Assembly (NCBI RefSeq): GCF_014283215.1
Contig: NZ_JACOMF010000020.1
Coordinates: forward strand, 1-64,000
Origin: Siccirubricoccus deserti
GTDB lineage: Bacteria > Pseudomonadota > Alphaproteobacteria > Acetobacterales > Acetobacteraceae
Length of the DNA stretch: 64,000 nt
Reading direction: 5' to 3'
Below the pieces are notes generated by a model that was not told the DNA's origin, ran no database searches, and worked only from the letters and a program-made list of their open reading frames with translations. A program made the position numbers and the translations under genes. Of this stretch, positions 33,469-42,724 are shown one piece after another. Position 1 is the first letter of the stretch, and each line of letters opens with the position of its first letter.

Positions 33469-34161
33469 ATGACCGGGGGTCCCGACCGGCCGCCGGACGC
33501 CGTCCCCAACCTCTCCGAGGCGCGGACGGAAGAGGATCGGGCGGCTTTGCTGGAAGCCGGGCGGCTGCTGTTCGCCCGGCCCTGCAACTTCTTCTACGCC
33601 GCGCAGCGGATCGACCAGCTGCCGCCGGTCGGCGGGCCGGAGGTGGCCTTCTGCGGCCGCTCCAACGTCGGCAAATCCAGCCTGCTGAACGCGCTGACCG
33701 GGCAGAACGCGCTGGCCCGCGTCTCCCATACCCCGGGGCGGACGCGGCAGCTCAATTTCTTCGACCTTGGCGAGGGACGGCTGACCCTGGTGGACATGCC
33801 GGGCTATGGCTACGCCCAGGCGTCCAAGAGCCTGAAGGCCGATTGGCAGGGGCTGATGTTCGATTTCCTGCGCGGCCGGCCGACCCTGCGGCGGGTGCTG
33901 CTGCTTCTGGATGCGCGGATCGAGACCAAACCCTCCGACCGCATGGCGATGGAGCTGCTGGACGACGCCGCGGTCTCCTTCCAGATCGTGCTGACCAAGG
34001 CCGACGACGCCAAGCCCTGGTGGCTGGAGCAACGTCGGCGCGAGGCGGAGCAGCTGGCACGCAGCCACACCGCGGGGCACCCGCTGGTGCTGGTGACGAG
34101 CGCCTCGACCGGCGCCGGCATGCCGGAGCTGCGGGCGGAGCTTGCCGCGCTGGCGGCATAG
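33469..34161 (+). CDS. engB: ribosome biogenesis GTPase EngB (YsxC/YihA)
   Basis: 230 residues. GTPase motifs in order: FCGRSNVGKSSLLNAL (P-loop), HTPGRTRQLNFF (switch I), LVDMPGYGYA (G3), VLTKADDAK (G4) and VTSAST (G5). The first ~50 residues are a family extension including LFARPCNFFYAA. It acts in assembly of the 50S subunit. The ATG is seven bases after the yidC stop, making it part of the same run of genes. Confidence 0.96.
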   Translation: MTGGPDRPPDAVPNLSEARTEEDRAALLEAGRLLFARPCNFFYAAQRIDQLPPVGGPEVAFCGRSNVGKSSLLNALTGQNALARVSHTPGRTRQLNFFDLGEGRLTLVDMPGYGYAQASKSLKADWQGLMFDFLRGRPTLRRVLLLLDARIETKPSDRMAMELLDDAAVSFQIVLTKADDAKPWWLEQRRREAEQLARSHTAGHPLVLVTSASTGAGMPELRAELAALAA

Positions 34162-34169
34162 AGCCTGAT

Positions 34170-34305
34170 CGCTGGAGGTTGAAACAACCGGAAGCGTGAA
34201 TCGCGCGACCAACGAAGCTGGAGCCTGATTGCTTCGGCGCGAAGCAAGCAGATCCCTGTTTGCTGAGCGGATTCACGCCCCAGGGCGTTCATGCCCCGCC
34301 GCGAT
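34170..34305. repeat. intergenic repeats with hairpins between engB and the GGDEF gene
   Basis: GAGCCTGATCGCT at about 34162 is echoed as GAGCCTGATTGCTTC at about 34221. Local inverted repeats are TGCTTCGGCGCGAAGCA (34233-34249) and CGCCCCAGGGCG (34276-34287). They lie between convergent genes and could act as terminators. The GTTCATGCC end recalls the repeat copies at 385 and 60440, but the rest differs. Confidence 0.4.
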
Positions 34306-34399
34306 CCAGGGCGAAGCGGCGGCGCGTCACGCCAGTTCGCTGGCGGCCCGGCCGCCCTTCGCGCCCCGAGGCCAGGGCCCGTGGAGGCGGGCGCCCGCC

Positions 34400-35587
34400 T
34401 CAGGCGACCTCGGCCAACCTGGCACGATTGCGGCCATCGCGCTTGGCCATGTAGAGCGCGGCATCGGCCCGGGACAGCAGAATCTCCGGCGTCGCCGAAT
34501 CGGCTTGGTCCAGGCTGGCGACGCCAATGCTCACCGTCACCCGGCTGCCGCAATGCGGGATGGCCAACGCCTCCACGGCCAGGCGCAGCCGCTCCGCAAC
34601 CAGCATGCCCGCGCGGCCATCGGTGTCCGGCAGGATGACCGCCAGTTCCTCCCCGCCATAGCGGGCGATGATATCGCCGGGCCGGTGCTCCGCCTTCGCC
34701 ACCGCCTGGGCCACGCGCCGCAGGCAGGCATCGCCGGCGATATGGCCGTGGGTGTCGTTGTACTGCTTGAAACGATCGACATCGACCAGCAGCAGGCACA
34801 ACCGGCCGGAATTCCACCGGGCCCGGCTCCATTCCCGCGCCAGCGCCTCGTCGAAGCCGCGGCGGTTGAGCAGCCCGGTCAGGGCGTCGGTGCGGGCCAT
34901 CGCCACCAGCCTGGCGTTGGCGGCCACCAATTCGGCATTGGTGCGGCCGACCTGCTCGACCAGCCTGCGGCGCTCCTCGGCCGAAACCAGCTGCGCCAGC
35001 GTCTCTGCAGCCCTCGTCCAGCCGATCCAGATGGACGCCACCAGCACCATGGCGGTGAAGGCGGCGGCACAGGTGTAGAGTGTCCCGCCGACCACAAGGC
35101 AGGCGCCCACCATCGGCAGCAGACCCAGCACTGGCACGCCATAGCTGGCTTCCGGCACCGGGCTGTTGCGCCGCGCGGCGTTGGTGAAGAACCGGCTCTG
35201 CGCAATGATGATGACCAGGTGGGTCAGCACATCGGGCTCGGTCACCACCACCAGCGCCACCACGCCCCAGTGCGCGCCGGTGGCCCAGGCGCCGAGCGCG
35301 TAGCGCCGGGCCCACAGACGCGGTGGATCCGCCGCCGGCCGGCGGTGATAGGCATGGGCCAGGCCCAGCCGGGCGCCGAAGATCACCGGCACCGCCATTG
35401 CCCATCCGAGCAGCCAGACGGCGTCGGTGCGCCAGTAGGCGAAGCCGCCCAGCGCGGTCATGGCTAGGCCGCCGAACGCCAGGATGAGCGTCTGGCGAAA
35501 AACCATGTCGGTGCGCTGCCAGGCGACGGCGTCCGTCATGGACGCAAGCCGCGCATCCTGCCGCATCCTGGTCCTGCCCCCCGCCAT
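34400..35587 (-). CDS. membrane diguanylate cyclase (GGDEF)
   Basis: 395 residues. Roughly residues 30-200 carry several hydrophobic segments forming a membrane sensor of unknown ligand; the C-terminal ~165 residues are a GGDEF domain. The active site reads GGEEL in [14 protein letters not shown], a functional variant. An RxxD inhibitory site (RPGD) sits exactly five residues before GGEEL, so product inhibition by c-di-GMP is expected. [16 protein letters not shown] marks the domain start. The ATG at 35587 follows GAGG by six bases; an internal ATG at 35539 is the alternative. It interrupts, on the opposite strand, the run from engB to argB. Confidence 0.9.
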   Translation of the reverse strand: MAGGRTRMRQDARLASMTDAVAWQRTDMVFRQTLILAFGGLAMTALGGFAYWRTDAVWLLGWAMAVPVIFGARLGLAHAYHRRPAADPPRLWARRYALGAWATGAHWGVVALVVVTEPDVLTHLVIIIAQSRFFTNAARRNSPVPEASYGVPVLGLLPMVGACLVVGGTLYTCAAAFTAMVLVASIWIGWTRAAETLAQLVSAEERRRLVEQVGRTNAELVAANARLVAMARTDALTGLLNRRGFDEALAREWSRARWNSGRLCLLLVDVDRFKQYNDTHGHIAGDACLRRVAQAVAKAEHRPGDIIARYGGEELAVILPDTDGRAGMLVAERLRLAVEALAIPHCGSRVTVSIGVASLDQADSATPEILLSRADAALYMAKRDGRNRARLAEVA

Positions 35588-35721
35588 GCGACCTCACGCC
35601 GCGCAGATGCCGGCAATGCCGGTCTGCCACGCGGTGCCGGCGAGGTGTCCAGGCCGCCGGCGCCTTGACCCTCATCGCCCTGCACCCTAAGCCGCGCGCA
35701 AGTTCAGCGAAAGCCCGGCCG

Positions 35722-36603
35722 ATGTCCGACGTCACCGACCCGATGCAGATCATCTCCGGCGCCCTGCCCTTCCTGAAGCGCTACGACGACCAGATCGTGG
35801 TGGTGAAGTACGGCGGCCACGCCATGGGCGAGGAGGCGACCGCGCTGCGCTTCGGCCGCGACATCGCGCTGCTGGAGCAGGTCGGCGTCAGCCCGGTGGT
35901 GGTGCATGGCGGCGGCCCGCAGATCAACGCCATGCTGAAGCGGCTGAACGTGCAATCCCATTTCGTCCAGGGGCTGCGCGTGACCGATGAGGCGATGCTC
36001 GACGTGGTCGAGATGGTCCTCGCCGGCCCGGTCAACAAGCAGGTGGCGGAGGCGATCACCCGCGCCGGCGCCATCGCAGTGGGCATCAGCGGCAAGGATG
36101 GCGGGCTGATCCGTGCCCGCAAGCTGACCCGCACGGTGCGCGACCCCGGCTCGAACATCGAGCAGGTGCTCGACCTCGGTTTCGTCGGGGAGCCGGAGGC
36201 GGTCGACACCCGCGTGCTGAAGCTGCTGATCGGTTCCGATATCGTGCCGGTGGTGGCGCCGGTCGGCATCGGCGCCAATGGCCAGACCTACAACATCAAT
36301 GCCGATACCGTGGCCGGCGCCATCGCCGGGGCACTGGGTGCCGAGCGGCTGCTGATGCTGACCGACGTGCGCGGCGTGCTCGGCCCCGATGGGGCGCTGA
36401 TCCCGGAGATGACGGTGGCCGAGGTGCGGGCCGGCATCGCCGCCGGCTGGATCTCGGCCGGGATGATCCCGAAGGTCGAGACCTGCATCTACGCCATCGA
36501 GCAGGGAGTGAAGGGCGCCGTCATCCTCGACGGAAGGGTACCGCATGCGGTGCTGCGCGAGCTGTTCACCGATGGCGGGGCGGGAACGCTGATCAAGCCG
36601 TAG
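35722..36603 (+). CDS. argB: acetylglutamate kinase
   Basis: 293 residues. Second step of arginine synthesis, phosphorylating N-acetylglutamate. Seen: [14 protein letters not shown] with the catalytic Lys, [47 protein letters not shown], and [11 protein letters not shown] near the C-terminus with the second catalytic Lys. The ATG at 35722 is chosen because it lies close to the conserved start; 35665 and 35740 are alternatives and no strong ribosome site decides. The gene is followed by a clear hairpin terminator. Confidence 0.95.
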   Translation: MSDVTDPMQIISGALPFLKRYDDQIVVVKYGGHAMGEEATALRFGRDIALLEQVGVSPVVVHGGGPQINAMLKRLNVQSHFVQGLRVTDEAMLDVVEMVLAGPVNKQVAEAITRAGAIAVGISGKDGGLIRARKLTRTVRDPGSNIEQVLDLGFVGEPEAVDTRVLKLLIGSDIVPVVAPVGIGANGQTYNINADTVAGAIAGALGAERLLMLTDVRGVLGPDGALIPEMTVAEVRAGIAAGWISAGMIPKVETCIYAIEQGVKGAVILDGRVPHAVLRELFTDGGAGTLIKP

Positions 36604-36632
36604 CAGGCTGCCGGAAGGCACCCTTGGGCTTT

Positions 36633-36655
36633 CGAGAGGGGCGGAGCCCCTCTCG
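36633..36655 (+). terminator. hairpin after argB
   Basis: A perfect 10-base stem: CGAGAGGGGC, loop GGA, GCCCCTCTCG, 30 bases after the argB stop. It has no T-run. The GGGGCGGAGCCCC core is a frequent intergenic hairpin type in this group and may serve both argB and the convergent panC. Confidence 0.65.
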
Positions 36656-36761
36656 CGCTCTCCCGCCGAAGGCTGAAGGGGCTTTGGAACCGAGGGAGGC
36701 TACAGGGTTTCGGAGGCCTTGCCGCCCTCGATGAGGGGGAAGGGGGTGAGGTGAACCTGCC

Positions 36762-37586
36762 CTACCCCGCACCGACCGCGATATTGTCCAGCAGCCGGAC
36801 GGTGCCGAGCTTCGCCGCGGCGATCAGCCGGCCCGGCGCCTTATCCGTCTCGCGCAGCGTCTCCGCCTCGACCAGCGCCAGGTAGTCCACGCCGAAGCCC
36901 GCGGCGGTCAGCGACTGGCGCGCCTCCGCCAGGGCGGTCGCCGGCGCGGTGCCGGCCAGCATCGCCGCGGCCGCGGCCTGCATCGCCCGGTGCAACCGTG
37001 GCGCCAGGGCGCGGGCAGCCGGATCGAGGAAGCGGTTGCGGGAGGACATCGCCAGCCCATCCGCCTCCCGCACCGTCGTCCCGCCGACAATCCGCACCGG
37101 CAGGTCGAGGTCGGCGACCATGCGGCGGATCACCTGATACTGCTGCCAATCCTTCTCGCCGAACACCGCGACGGTGGCGCCGGTCTGGCTGAACAGCTTG
37201 GCGCAGACCGTGGCGACGCCGCGGAAATGGCCAGGGCGGGCGGCGCCCTCCCAGCCTTCGGAGGGGCCGAGCACCTCGATGGTGGTGGCCCGGCCGGGCG
37301 GGTACATCACCTCGACGCTCGGCAGCCAGGCGAGGTCGCAGCCGGCGGCCTCCAACTGGGCCAGATCACCAGCCTCGTCGCGGGGGTAGCGGGAGAGATC
37401 CTCCTGCGGGCCGAATTGCAGCGGGTTGACGAAGATCGAGGCGGCGACACGCGGCGCCTCCCGCCGTGCTGCGGCGATCAGCGAGAGGTGGCCGGCGTGC
37501 AGCGCCCCCATGGTCGGCACCAGGGCCAGCGGGCCGAGCTCGGCACGGGCGGCGCGCAGGCTGGGCAGGTCTCGGACGATCTTCAT
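36762..37586 (-). CDS. panC: pantoate--beta-alanine ligase
   Basis: 274 residues. Adenylates pantoate and condenses it with beta-alanine, the last step to pantothenate. Seen: LVPTMGALHAGHLSLI with the HIGH-like element, SIFVNPLQFGPQEDLSRYP, GKDWQQYQ-type segment VFGEKDWQQYQVIRRM, and LAMSSRNRFLD, the KMSKS counterpart. The ATG at 37586 follows AGGAGA by eight bases; the longer frame to 37850 is not supported. No panB is nearby. It is divergent from the methyltransferase gene, 73 bases away. Confidence 0.95.
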   Translation of the reverse strand: MKIVRDLPSLRAARAELGPLALVPTMGALHAGHLSLIAAARREAPRVAASIFVNPLQFGPQEDLSRYPRDEAGDLAQLEAAGCDLAWLPSVEVMYPPGRATTIEVLGPSEGWEGAARPGHFRGVATVCAKLFSQTGATVAVFGEKDWQQYQVIRRMVADLDLPVRIVGGTTVREADGLAMSSRNRFLDPAARALAPRLHRAMQAAAAAMLAGTAPATALAEARQSLTAAGFGVDYLALVEAETLRETDKAPGRLIAAAKLGTVRLLDNIAVGAG

Positions 37587-37659
37587 GCAATTCTCCTGCA
37601 GGCCATGTGCGGCAGAGCGCGTTGCGCCGCAAGCCCGCGGGGGCCATGGTCCGCCGCCC

Positions 37660-38859
37660 ATGACAGACCCCAGCACCGCGCGCCCCCTCCTCCGCCTGCT
37701 GCCCGGCCATGACCGCCGGGTGAAGGCGGGCCATCCCTGGGCCTTCTCGAACGAGATCGCCATGACACCGGCCGCCAAAGCCCTACCGCCCGGCGCGCCG
37801 GTGCGGCTGGAAGGCGATGACGGGGTCAGGCACGGCACCTGGCTGTTCAACCCGCACAGCCTGATCGCTGCCCGCCGGCTGGACGCCGATCCGGCCGCGC
37901 CGCTCGACGCCGGCTGGTGCCGTGCCCGGCTCGGCGCCGCGCTGGCGCTGCGGGAAAAGCTCTACCCCGGCACGCCCTATTACCGGCTGGTGCATGCCGA
38001 GGCGGATGGCTTGCCCGGCCTCGTCATCGACCGCTACGGCGATGCGCTGGCGCTGCAGGCGAATACCGCCGGGATGGAATGGCTGACGCCGGCGCTGGTC
38101 GAGGCGCTGGAAGGGCTGCTCGCCCCCCGCCTCATCATCGCCCGCAACGATGCCTCGGTGCGGGGGCTGGAAGGGCTGGCGGAGGAGGTGAAGCCGCTGC
38201 GCGGCACGCCCGGGCCGGTGCGGGTGGAGGAGGCCGGGCTCGGCTTCTCCGTCGACCTGCTGGCCGGGCAGAAGACCGGCTGGTTCTTCGATCAACGGGA
38301 GAACCGCGCACGGGTGGCGCGGCTGGCGGCCGGGGCGACAGTGCTGGACGCCTTCTGCCATACCGGCGGCTTCGGCCTGGCGGCGGCGGCGGCCGGGGCG
38401 GAGCAGGTGACCCTGCTCGACCGCAGCGCCCCGGCGCTGGAGCTGGCGCTGGCGGCGGCGCGCGACAACGGGCTGGCGGAGCGTGTCTCCGCCACCCGCG
38501 GCGAGGCGCTGGAGACGATGGAGCGGATGGTCGGCAGCCGCACGCGCTTCGACATCGTCGTCGCCGACCCGCCGGCCTTCGCCAAATCGCGCAAGGACCA
38601 GCCGGCGGCGCTGCGCGGCTATGGCAAGCTGGCAAGGCTGGCGGCCGGGCTGGTGGCGCCGGGCGGGTTCCTCTTCATCGCCTCCTGCAGCCACCACGTC
38701 AGCCCCGGCGAATTCGCCGATGCGGTGATCGGCGGGCTGGTTCGCACCCGGCGGGAGGCGAAGCTGCTGGTGCAGAGCGGCGCCGGGCCGGACCATCCGG
38801 TGCATCCGCTGCTGCCGGAGAGCGCCTATCTCAAGGGGCTGCTGTTCCAGCTCGGATGA
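37660..38859 (+). CDS. rlmI: 23S rRNA methyltransferase, RlmI-like
   Basis: 399 residues. An N-terminal PUA domain (GHDRRVKAGHPWAFSNEI) is followed by an EEHEE-type spacer (YRLVHAEADGLPGLVIDRYG) and a Rossmann SAM methyltransferase: QKTGWFFDQRENR, VLDAFCHTGGFGLAAA for SAM binding, IVVADPPAFAKSRKDQ with the DPPAF catalytic motif, and FLFIASCSHHVS. This is the RlmI/YccW layout, methylating cytosine 1962 of 23S rRNA in E. coli; the exact site here is inferred. Its stop overlaps the DUF3293 start. Confidence 0.88.
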   Translation: MTDPSTARPLLRLLPGHDRRVKAGHPWAFSNEIAMTPAAKALPPGAPVRLEGDDGVRHGTWLFNPHSLIAARRLDADPAAPLDAGWCRARLGAALALREKLYPGTPYYRLVHAEADGLPGLVIDRYGDALALQANTAGMEWLTPALVEALEGLLAPRLIIARNDASVRGLEGLAEEVKPLRGTPGPVRVEEAGLGFSVDLLAGQKTGWFFDQRENRARVARLAAGATVLDAFCHTGGFGLAAAAAGAEQVTLLDRSAPALELALAAARDNGLAERVSATRGEALETMERMVGSRTRFDIVVADPPAFAKSRKDQPAALRGYGKLARLAAGLVAPGGFLFIASCSHHVSPGEFADAVIGGLVRTRREAKLLVQSGAGPDHPVHPLLPESAYLKGLLFQLG

Positions 38860-39248
38860 GCACCGCCCCTGCCCGGCTGCAGGCGGCCTATCGTCGCAGC
38901 ATCTACGCGGCGGCTGGGGCCGAGGCGCGCATCGGCCGGCGCAGCCCGGCGGTGGATGCGCTGCTGCGCCGGCTCGGCGCGCGCCAGGGCGGCTTCGTGA
39001 CGGCGTGGAATCCTTACAGCCGACGCATGCCACCAGGATGGAATGCACGGATGCTCGCGCGTCTGCGCACGGCGGCACGGAGACTGCCCCAGGCGGAAGG
39101 CGAAGGCGGCCATGGAAGGTGGCGGGAACGGCACCTGCTGCTCGCCGGAGATCCGCATCGGCTGACGGTGCTGGCGCGGCGGTTCCGCCAGGCGGCGATC
39201 GTGGTGGTGCGCGAGGACGCGCCGGCGCGGCTGGTGGTGCTGCGGTAA
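38856..39248 (+). CDS. DUF3293 domain protein
   Basis: 130 residues, overlapping the methyltransferase by four bases (ATGA). The DUF3293 core is recognisable: FVTAWNPYSRRMPPGWNARM, then a WRERHLLLAGDP segment and a hydrophobic strand (FRQAAIVVVRE) near the end. Function is unknown. The overlap indicates translational coupling with the rRNA methyltransferase, which is a mild hint of a related role. Confidence 0.8.
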   Translation: MSTAPARLQAAYRRSIYAAAGAEARIGRRSPAVDALLRRLGARQGGFVTAWNPYSRRMPPGWNARMLARLRTAARRLPQAEGEGGHGRWRERHLLLAGDPHRLTVLARRFRQAAIVVVREDAPARLVVLR

Positions 39249-39660
39249 GCCAGCGGGTTCAAGGGTCAACTGGAGGGTGGGGCCGGCGGCGGCCAGCCCC
39301 CGACTTTCTTCCCTCGGGCCATGCCGGGCGGCCAGTGATCACGCCGCCGCCGGCCCACCCGCCGCATCGGCGAATTCGAATATTCCCGAACTCCGAAGCA
39401 GTGCCAGAGCAACTGAGCGCAATACGCTTTGGGGTATTGGAGCGCCTCGGTAATAGAATTTCTGATGATCGTTACGGCTCGGCGTTTTGCACAGCCTCGA
39501 CCCGGAGCGGTCCTCCGCAAGGCGAGCGTTGTCATTGGCTGCCCCGCGGTGGCCTGCCCGGGCAGCGGAATGCGTCATCCGGAACTTACTGACTGTGGCT
39601 TCGTTGGCCGCTCACGCTATGCCGCGCGCGCGGCTGGACCGTGCAGCAAGAGGACCCGCC
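39249..39660. other. 412-base intergenic region
   Basis: No convincing gene. Around 39370-39470 composition drops to lower GC than the surroundings. TTGGGG at 39428 with TAATAG 16 bases later (39450-39455) is a possible rightward promoter for the DUF2231 gene. A frame open from 39429 or 39487 into the DUF2231 gene has atypical codons before 39661 and is not used. Confidence 0.4.
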
Positions 39661-40092
39661 GTGTCTGCCACCTTTGCCCCAGCTCTGCAGAGGCCGCTCC
39701 ATCCGCTGCACGCCATCCTGCTCGCCTTTCCGCTACCGCTGTTCTTGGGCGCGCTGCTCAGCGATCTCGCCTACTGGAAGAGCTTCCATGTGCAGTGGGC
39801 CAACTTCTCGTCATGGCTCATTGCCGGCGGGCTGCTCGTAGGCAGCTTTGCCCTGCTCTGGGCGCTGATCGACCTGATCCGTAGCGGAACGGCACGCCGG
39901 AGGCGCGCGGCCATCTACTTTGTCGTGCTGCTCGCCATGTGGGTGCTCGGTCTGGTTAATGCCTTCGTGCACGGCAAGGACGCCTTCGCGATCATGCCAG
40001 AGGCGCTCTACCTGTCGGCGGTCGTGACGCTCCTCGCGCTCGTCGCGGCCTGGATGGGGTATTCCGGCTACCAGTCCAGGGGAGTGGTCTGA
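39661..40092 (+). CDS. DUF2231 membrane protein
   Basis: 143 residues with four hydrophobic segments. The N-terminus has HPLHAILLAFPLPLFLGALLSD, the DUF2231 signature (a His-Pro-x-His followed by the first span); later segments lie near residues 55-75, 85-102 and 115-132. The GTG at 39661 follows AGAGGA by six bases and excludes the poorly conserved upstream frame. The stop overlaps the next gene (TGATG). In other bacteria DUF2231 proteins often accompany periplasmic or haem/PQQ oxidoreductases, which matches the neighbour here. Confidence 0.85.
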   Translation: MSATFAPALQRPLHPLHAILLAFPLPLFLGALLSDLAYWKSFHVQWANFSSWLIAGGLLVGSFALLWALIDLIRSGTARRRRAAIYFVVLLAMWVLGLVNAFVHGKDAFAIMPEALYLSAVVTLLALVAAWMGYSGYQSRGVV

Positions 40093-41375
40093 TGCATCCG
40101 GCCTTCCTGGTCGCCGTGGCAGCCGTTGCGCTTGCAGGCTGCGACGGCGAACCCGTTGCAGAGCAGCGGGGCTCCGACCCACAGCTGCCCGCCCCACATC
40201 GCGGCCTGCTGCCCGACATGGCTATCCCGCGGCCAGCCGCCTGGGGCAGCGATCTCCCGACCGTGCCGCAGGGCTACAGGATCCAAGCCATCGCCACGGA
40301 TCTCCGGATTCCGCGGCAGACGCTGGTGCTGCCCAATGGCGACATCCTGGTGGCGGAGGGAGCGGGCGGCAACGCGCCTGCTCTCCGCCCGAAGGATATC
40401 ATTGCGGGGTACATCAAGAGCCTGGGCAAGACGTCGGTGCCCGGCGGCAATCGGCTGACGCTGCTGCGTGACGCCGATGGCGACGGCACCTACGAAACGC
40501 GGGGCGCCTTCGCCGACAATCTCAACGCGCCCTACGGCCTCGCCTTGGTCAATGGCGTTCTCTATGTCGCCAACCAGGATGCGCTGGTGCGCTTCGACTA
40601 TCGTGACGGGCAGACCGAAGCGAGTGGGCCGCCGACGAAGGTCACGGACCTGCCCTCGGCCATTAACCATCACTGGACGAAGTCGCTGGCCGCCAGCCCC
40701 GACGGCCGGTTCCTGTATGTCGGCATCGGCTCGAACAGCAACATCACTGAACGCGGAATGGAAGCCGAGGTCGACCGGGCCATGATCTGGCAAATCGACG
40801 CGGAGACGGGCGCGCACCGGCCCTACGCCACTGGCCTCCGCAACCCGACCGCCCTCGCCATCCAGCCTGGCACAGACCGGCTCTGGGCGGTCGTGAACGA
40901 GAGGGACGAGATCGGTCCCAACCTCGTTCCGGACTATCTGACCTCGGTGCGCGAGGGCGGCTTCTATGGTTGGCCTTACAGCTACTGGGGCCAGAACCTG
41001 GACACGCGCGTGCGGCCACAAGACCCGGAGAAGGTCGCCGCGGCGATCCGTCCAGACTACGCCCTCGGGTCGCATGTCGCCGCGCTGGGCTTGGCGTTTT
41101 CGAGCCAAGCCGTGGGTCCGCAGTTCACCGAGGGCGTCTTCGTCGGCGAGCACGGGAGCTGGAACCGCACCGAGCCTGTCGGCTATCGGGTTGTCTTTGT
41201 GCCGTTCCGCGACGGCCGGCCCGCCGGCGAGCCGATCGACGTCGTGTCCGGCTTCCTGACCGGCGACGGCAATGCCCGCGGCCGGCCGGTCGGGGTCTCG
41301 GTGGATCCGCGGGGCGCCCTGATCGTTGCCGACGATCTGTCGAACACAGTCTGGCGGGTGACCGTAAGCCGGTGA
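40092..41375 (+). CDS. PQQ-type sugar (sorbosone-like) dehydrogenase lipoprotein
   Basis: 427 residues. A lipoprotein signal with lipobox LAGC places it in the periplasm, membrane-anchored. The rest is a six-bladed propeller of the soluble glucose/sorbosone dehydrogenase type: YRIQAIATDLRIPRQTLVLP, GNRLTLLRDADGDGTYETRG, NHHWTKSLAASPDGRFLYVG, ATGLRNPTALAIQPGTDRLW, GEHGSWNRTEPVGYRV and VDPRGALIVADDLSNTVWRV. PQQ is the expected cofactor; the substrate could be a sugar or sugar aldehyde. Co-transcribed with the DUF2231 gene. Many such genes sit on accessory DNA, as this one may. Confidence 0.88.
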   Translation: MHPAFLVAVAAVALAGCDGEPVAEQRGSDPQLPAPHRGLLPDMAIPRPAAWGSDLPTVPQGYRIQAIATDLRIPRQTLVLPNGDILVAEGAGGNAPALRPKDIIAGYIKSLGKTSVPGGNRLTLLRDADGDGTYETRGAFADNLNAPYGLALVNGVLYVANQDALVRFDYRDGQTEASGPPTKVTDLPSAINHHWTKSLAASPDGRFLYVGIGSNSNITERGMEAEVDRAMIWQIDAETGAHRPYATGLRNPTALAIQPGTDRLWAVVNERDEIGPNLVPDYLTSVREGGFYGWPYSYWGQNLDTRVRPQDPEKVAAAIRPDYALGSHVAALGLAFSSQAVGPQFTEGVFVGEHGSWNRTEPVGYRVVFVPFRDGRPAGEPIDVVSGFLTGDGNARGRPVGVSVDPRGALIVADDLSNTVWRVTVSR

Positions 41376-41379
41376 CCTT

Positions 41380-41408
41380 GTCGCTCGGGGCATAGCCCGA
41401 GGCGACAG
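41380..41408 (+). terminator. hairpin after the PQQ dehydrogenase
   Basis: TGTCGCTCGGG pairs with CCCGAGGCGACA across a short GCATAG loop, with one bulged base, five bases after the stop codon. No T-run follows. Confidence 0.55.
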
Positions 41409-41796
41409 GAGCCCTACGCGTGCCGCCGGGGATGTAAGGCAAAGCGATGTCGGGCGGCCAAAGCCCTGGCCCCACCCAACCCAGGCCCCTCCCATGACCC
41501 ACTGCCGGTGCGACCGCAAACGTGAACCGCCGCATCCCGCCCGAAGCGGACCAACGAGCAGGCGTACCAGCGATGGAGGGGTTGAACTGGGCTTAGGCCG
41601 CTTTGCAGACCAAGCATGGCGGAGCACGTCGGCGCATCCCCTTCAGAGCGGAGGCTGCACCGGTCGAACAACTCGCCTTCGAGAGTGACAAAGAACGCGA
41701 TGAACCTGCTCTCGCTGCGAGAAGCGGCGGGGCACCACCACACATCGATGCACCAAGGTGGAGGCGCGTAAGGACCGGGTCGCTGCCGCCCTGCGT
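41409..41796. other. gene-poor stretch of about 390 bases
   Basis: Long frames exist on both strands, but none shows a recognisable domain or a good ribosome site. I see no gene here with confidence. Its position between the PQQ dehydrogenase and the DUF6525-like gene, and the low information content, suit degraded accessory DNA. Confidence 0.35.
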
Positions 41797-42216
41797 TCAG
41801 CGGCGGGAGCGGCGGCCTGGTGGGCGCTTCGCCGGTGACTTGGACCGCGTTGCCGTTGGGGCGGTGAGAATGGGCTCGGCTGCGGGGATGCCATCTGTCC
41901 CAACGTAACGCTGGAGCGTCGCGCCGGCGGCGACGTGCGGAAAGGCCTGGGCGCCTTTCGGCCATGTTCTCGCGAAGGCAGCCACCTCGGCGTGATCTTG
42001 TCTGCGGATGGTCTGGACGAGAAAGAACGCCGCCTGGGCCGGCCGCAGCCGCTGCTGGCGCAGCAGGTGATGATGCCATTCGCGGGTGCGCAGGGGACAC
42101 CAATCCACCAAGGCTTCCTGCAGGGCTCGGCGTACCTCGACCGGTAGTTCCTCATACGCCCGGTAGGCATCACCCTTCAGCTTGCTGTAGGGCTTGGTCG
42201 CCGTGCTGTTGTCCAT
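41797..42216 (-). CDS. DUF6525-like small protein
   Basis: 139 residues. The first ~90 residues look conserved in type: YSKLKGDAYRAYEELPVEVR, ALQEALVDWCPLRTREWHHH, LLRQQRLRPAQAAFFLVQTI, then a low-complexity Pro/Ser/Arg tail. The AYEELP...W-P-x-R pattern recalls DUF6525 proteins of Rhodobacterales and Acetobacteraceae, but I could not verify this. AAGGCAGGT precedes the ATG. No function is known. The basic tail after residue 110 may be out-of-family. Confidence 0.55.
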   Translation of the reverse strand: MDNSTATKPYSKLKGDAYRAYEELPVEVRRALQEALVDWCPLRTREWHHHLLRQQRLRPAQAAFFLVQTIRRQDHAEVAAFARTWPKGAQAFPHVAAGATLQRYVGTDGIPAAEPILTAPTATRSKSPAKRPPGRRSRR

Positions 42217-42648
42217 ACCTGCCTTCTACCGAAGGGAAGACCTCCGGAAAACCGTAGCGCCAACCGCTTGGTGCTCGGCACCTATGCCGCCACGCTAGAC
42301 TAGGTCGCGGTTCTGCCCGTGGCTAGTCGCCCCCAAAAACCGTCCGGCAACGCCATTTCCCCTCCGCATGAGGGTGAGAAACGACATCCAGGCCACCCAG
42401 CAGCCAAGCGCGTCAGCCAGTCAGCAGGTTACGCAAGGGAGCCAAGGGAAGACGCTTACCCGAAGACCCTGACCGAGCCGCCCATTTGGAACCACCCGGC
42501 GTCGCCGACCCGACCAAAGGTCAGCTTCCCACCCAGGCGCTCGTTCGCCAGGGCGCTTGGCATAACCTGGGGTTGCGAGGAACAGGTAGCGGCCGACCGG
42601 GGAAACTCCCAGGGAAACAGGGAAACCGGCGCTGCTAAGCCCTTGAAA
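42217..42648. other. gene-free region next to tRNA-Lys with GGGAAAC repeats
   Basis: No gene recognised. GGGAAAC occurs three times at 42600, 42612 and 42620, close to the tRNA 3' end. Runs of this 'cagggaaac' type are often seen beside integrase attachment sites in alphaproteobacteria. No integrase gene and no second copy of the tRNA 3' end were found in the window. Confidence 0.4.

Positions 42649-42724
<76 letters not shown>

Noticed and set aside
39429-39884. A gene starting before 39661 in the DUF2231 leader region
   Set aside because: Composition upstream of 39661 is not coding-like and the GTG at 39661 has a proper ribosome site.
41414-42103. A 229-residue minus-strand frame overlapping the DUF6525-like gene
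   Set aside because: No ribosome site or domain; Arg/Pro/Trp-rich composition typical of off-frame translation.
42596-42630. CRISPR-like repeats (GGGAAAC three times)
   Set aside because: Units are only seven bases with irregular spacing of 5 and 1 bases; no spacer structure.
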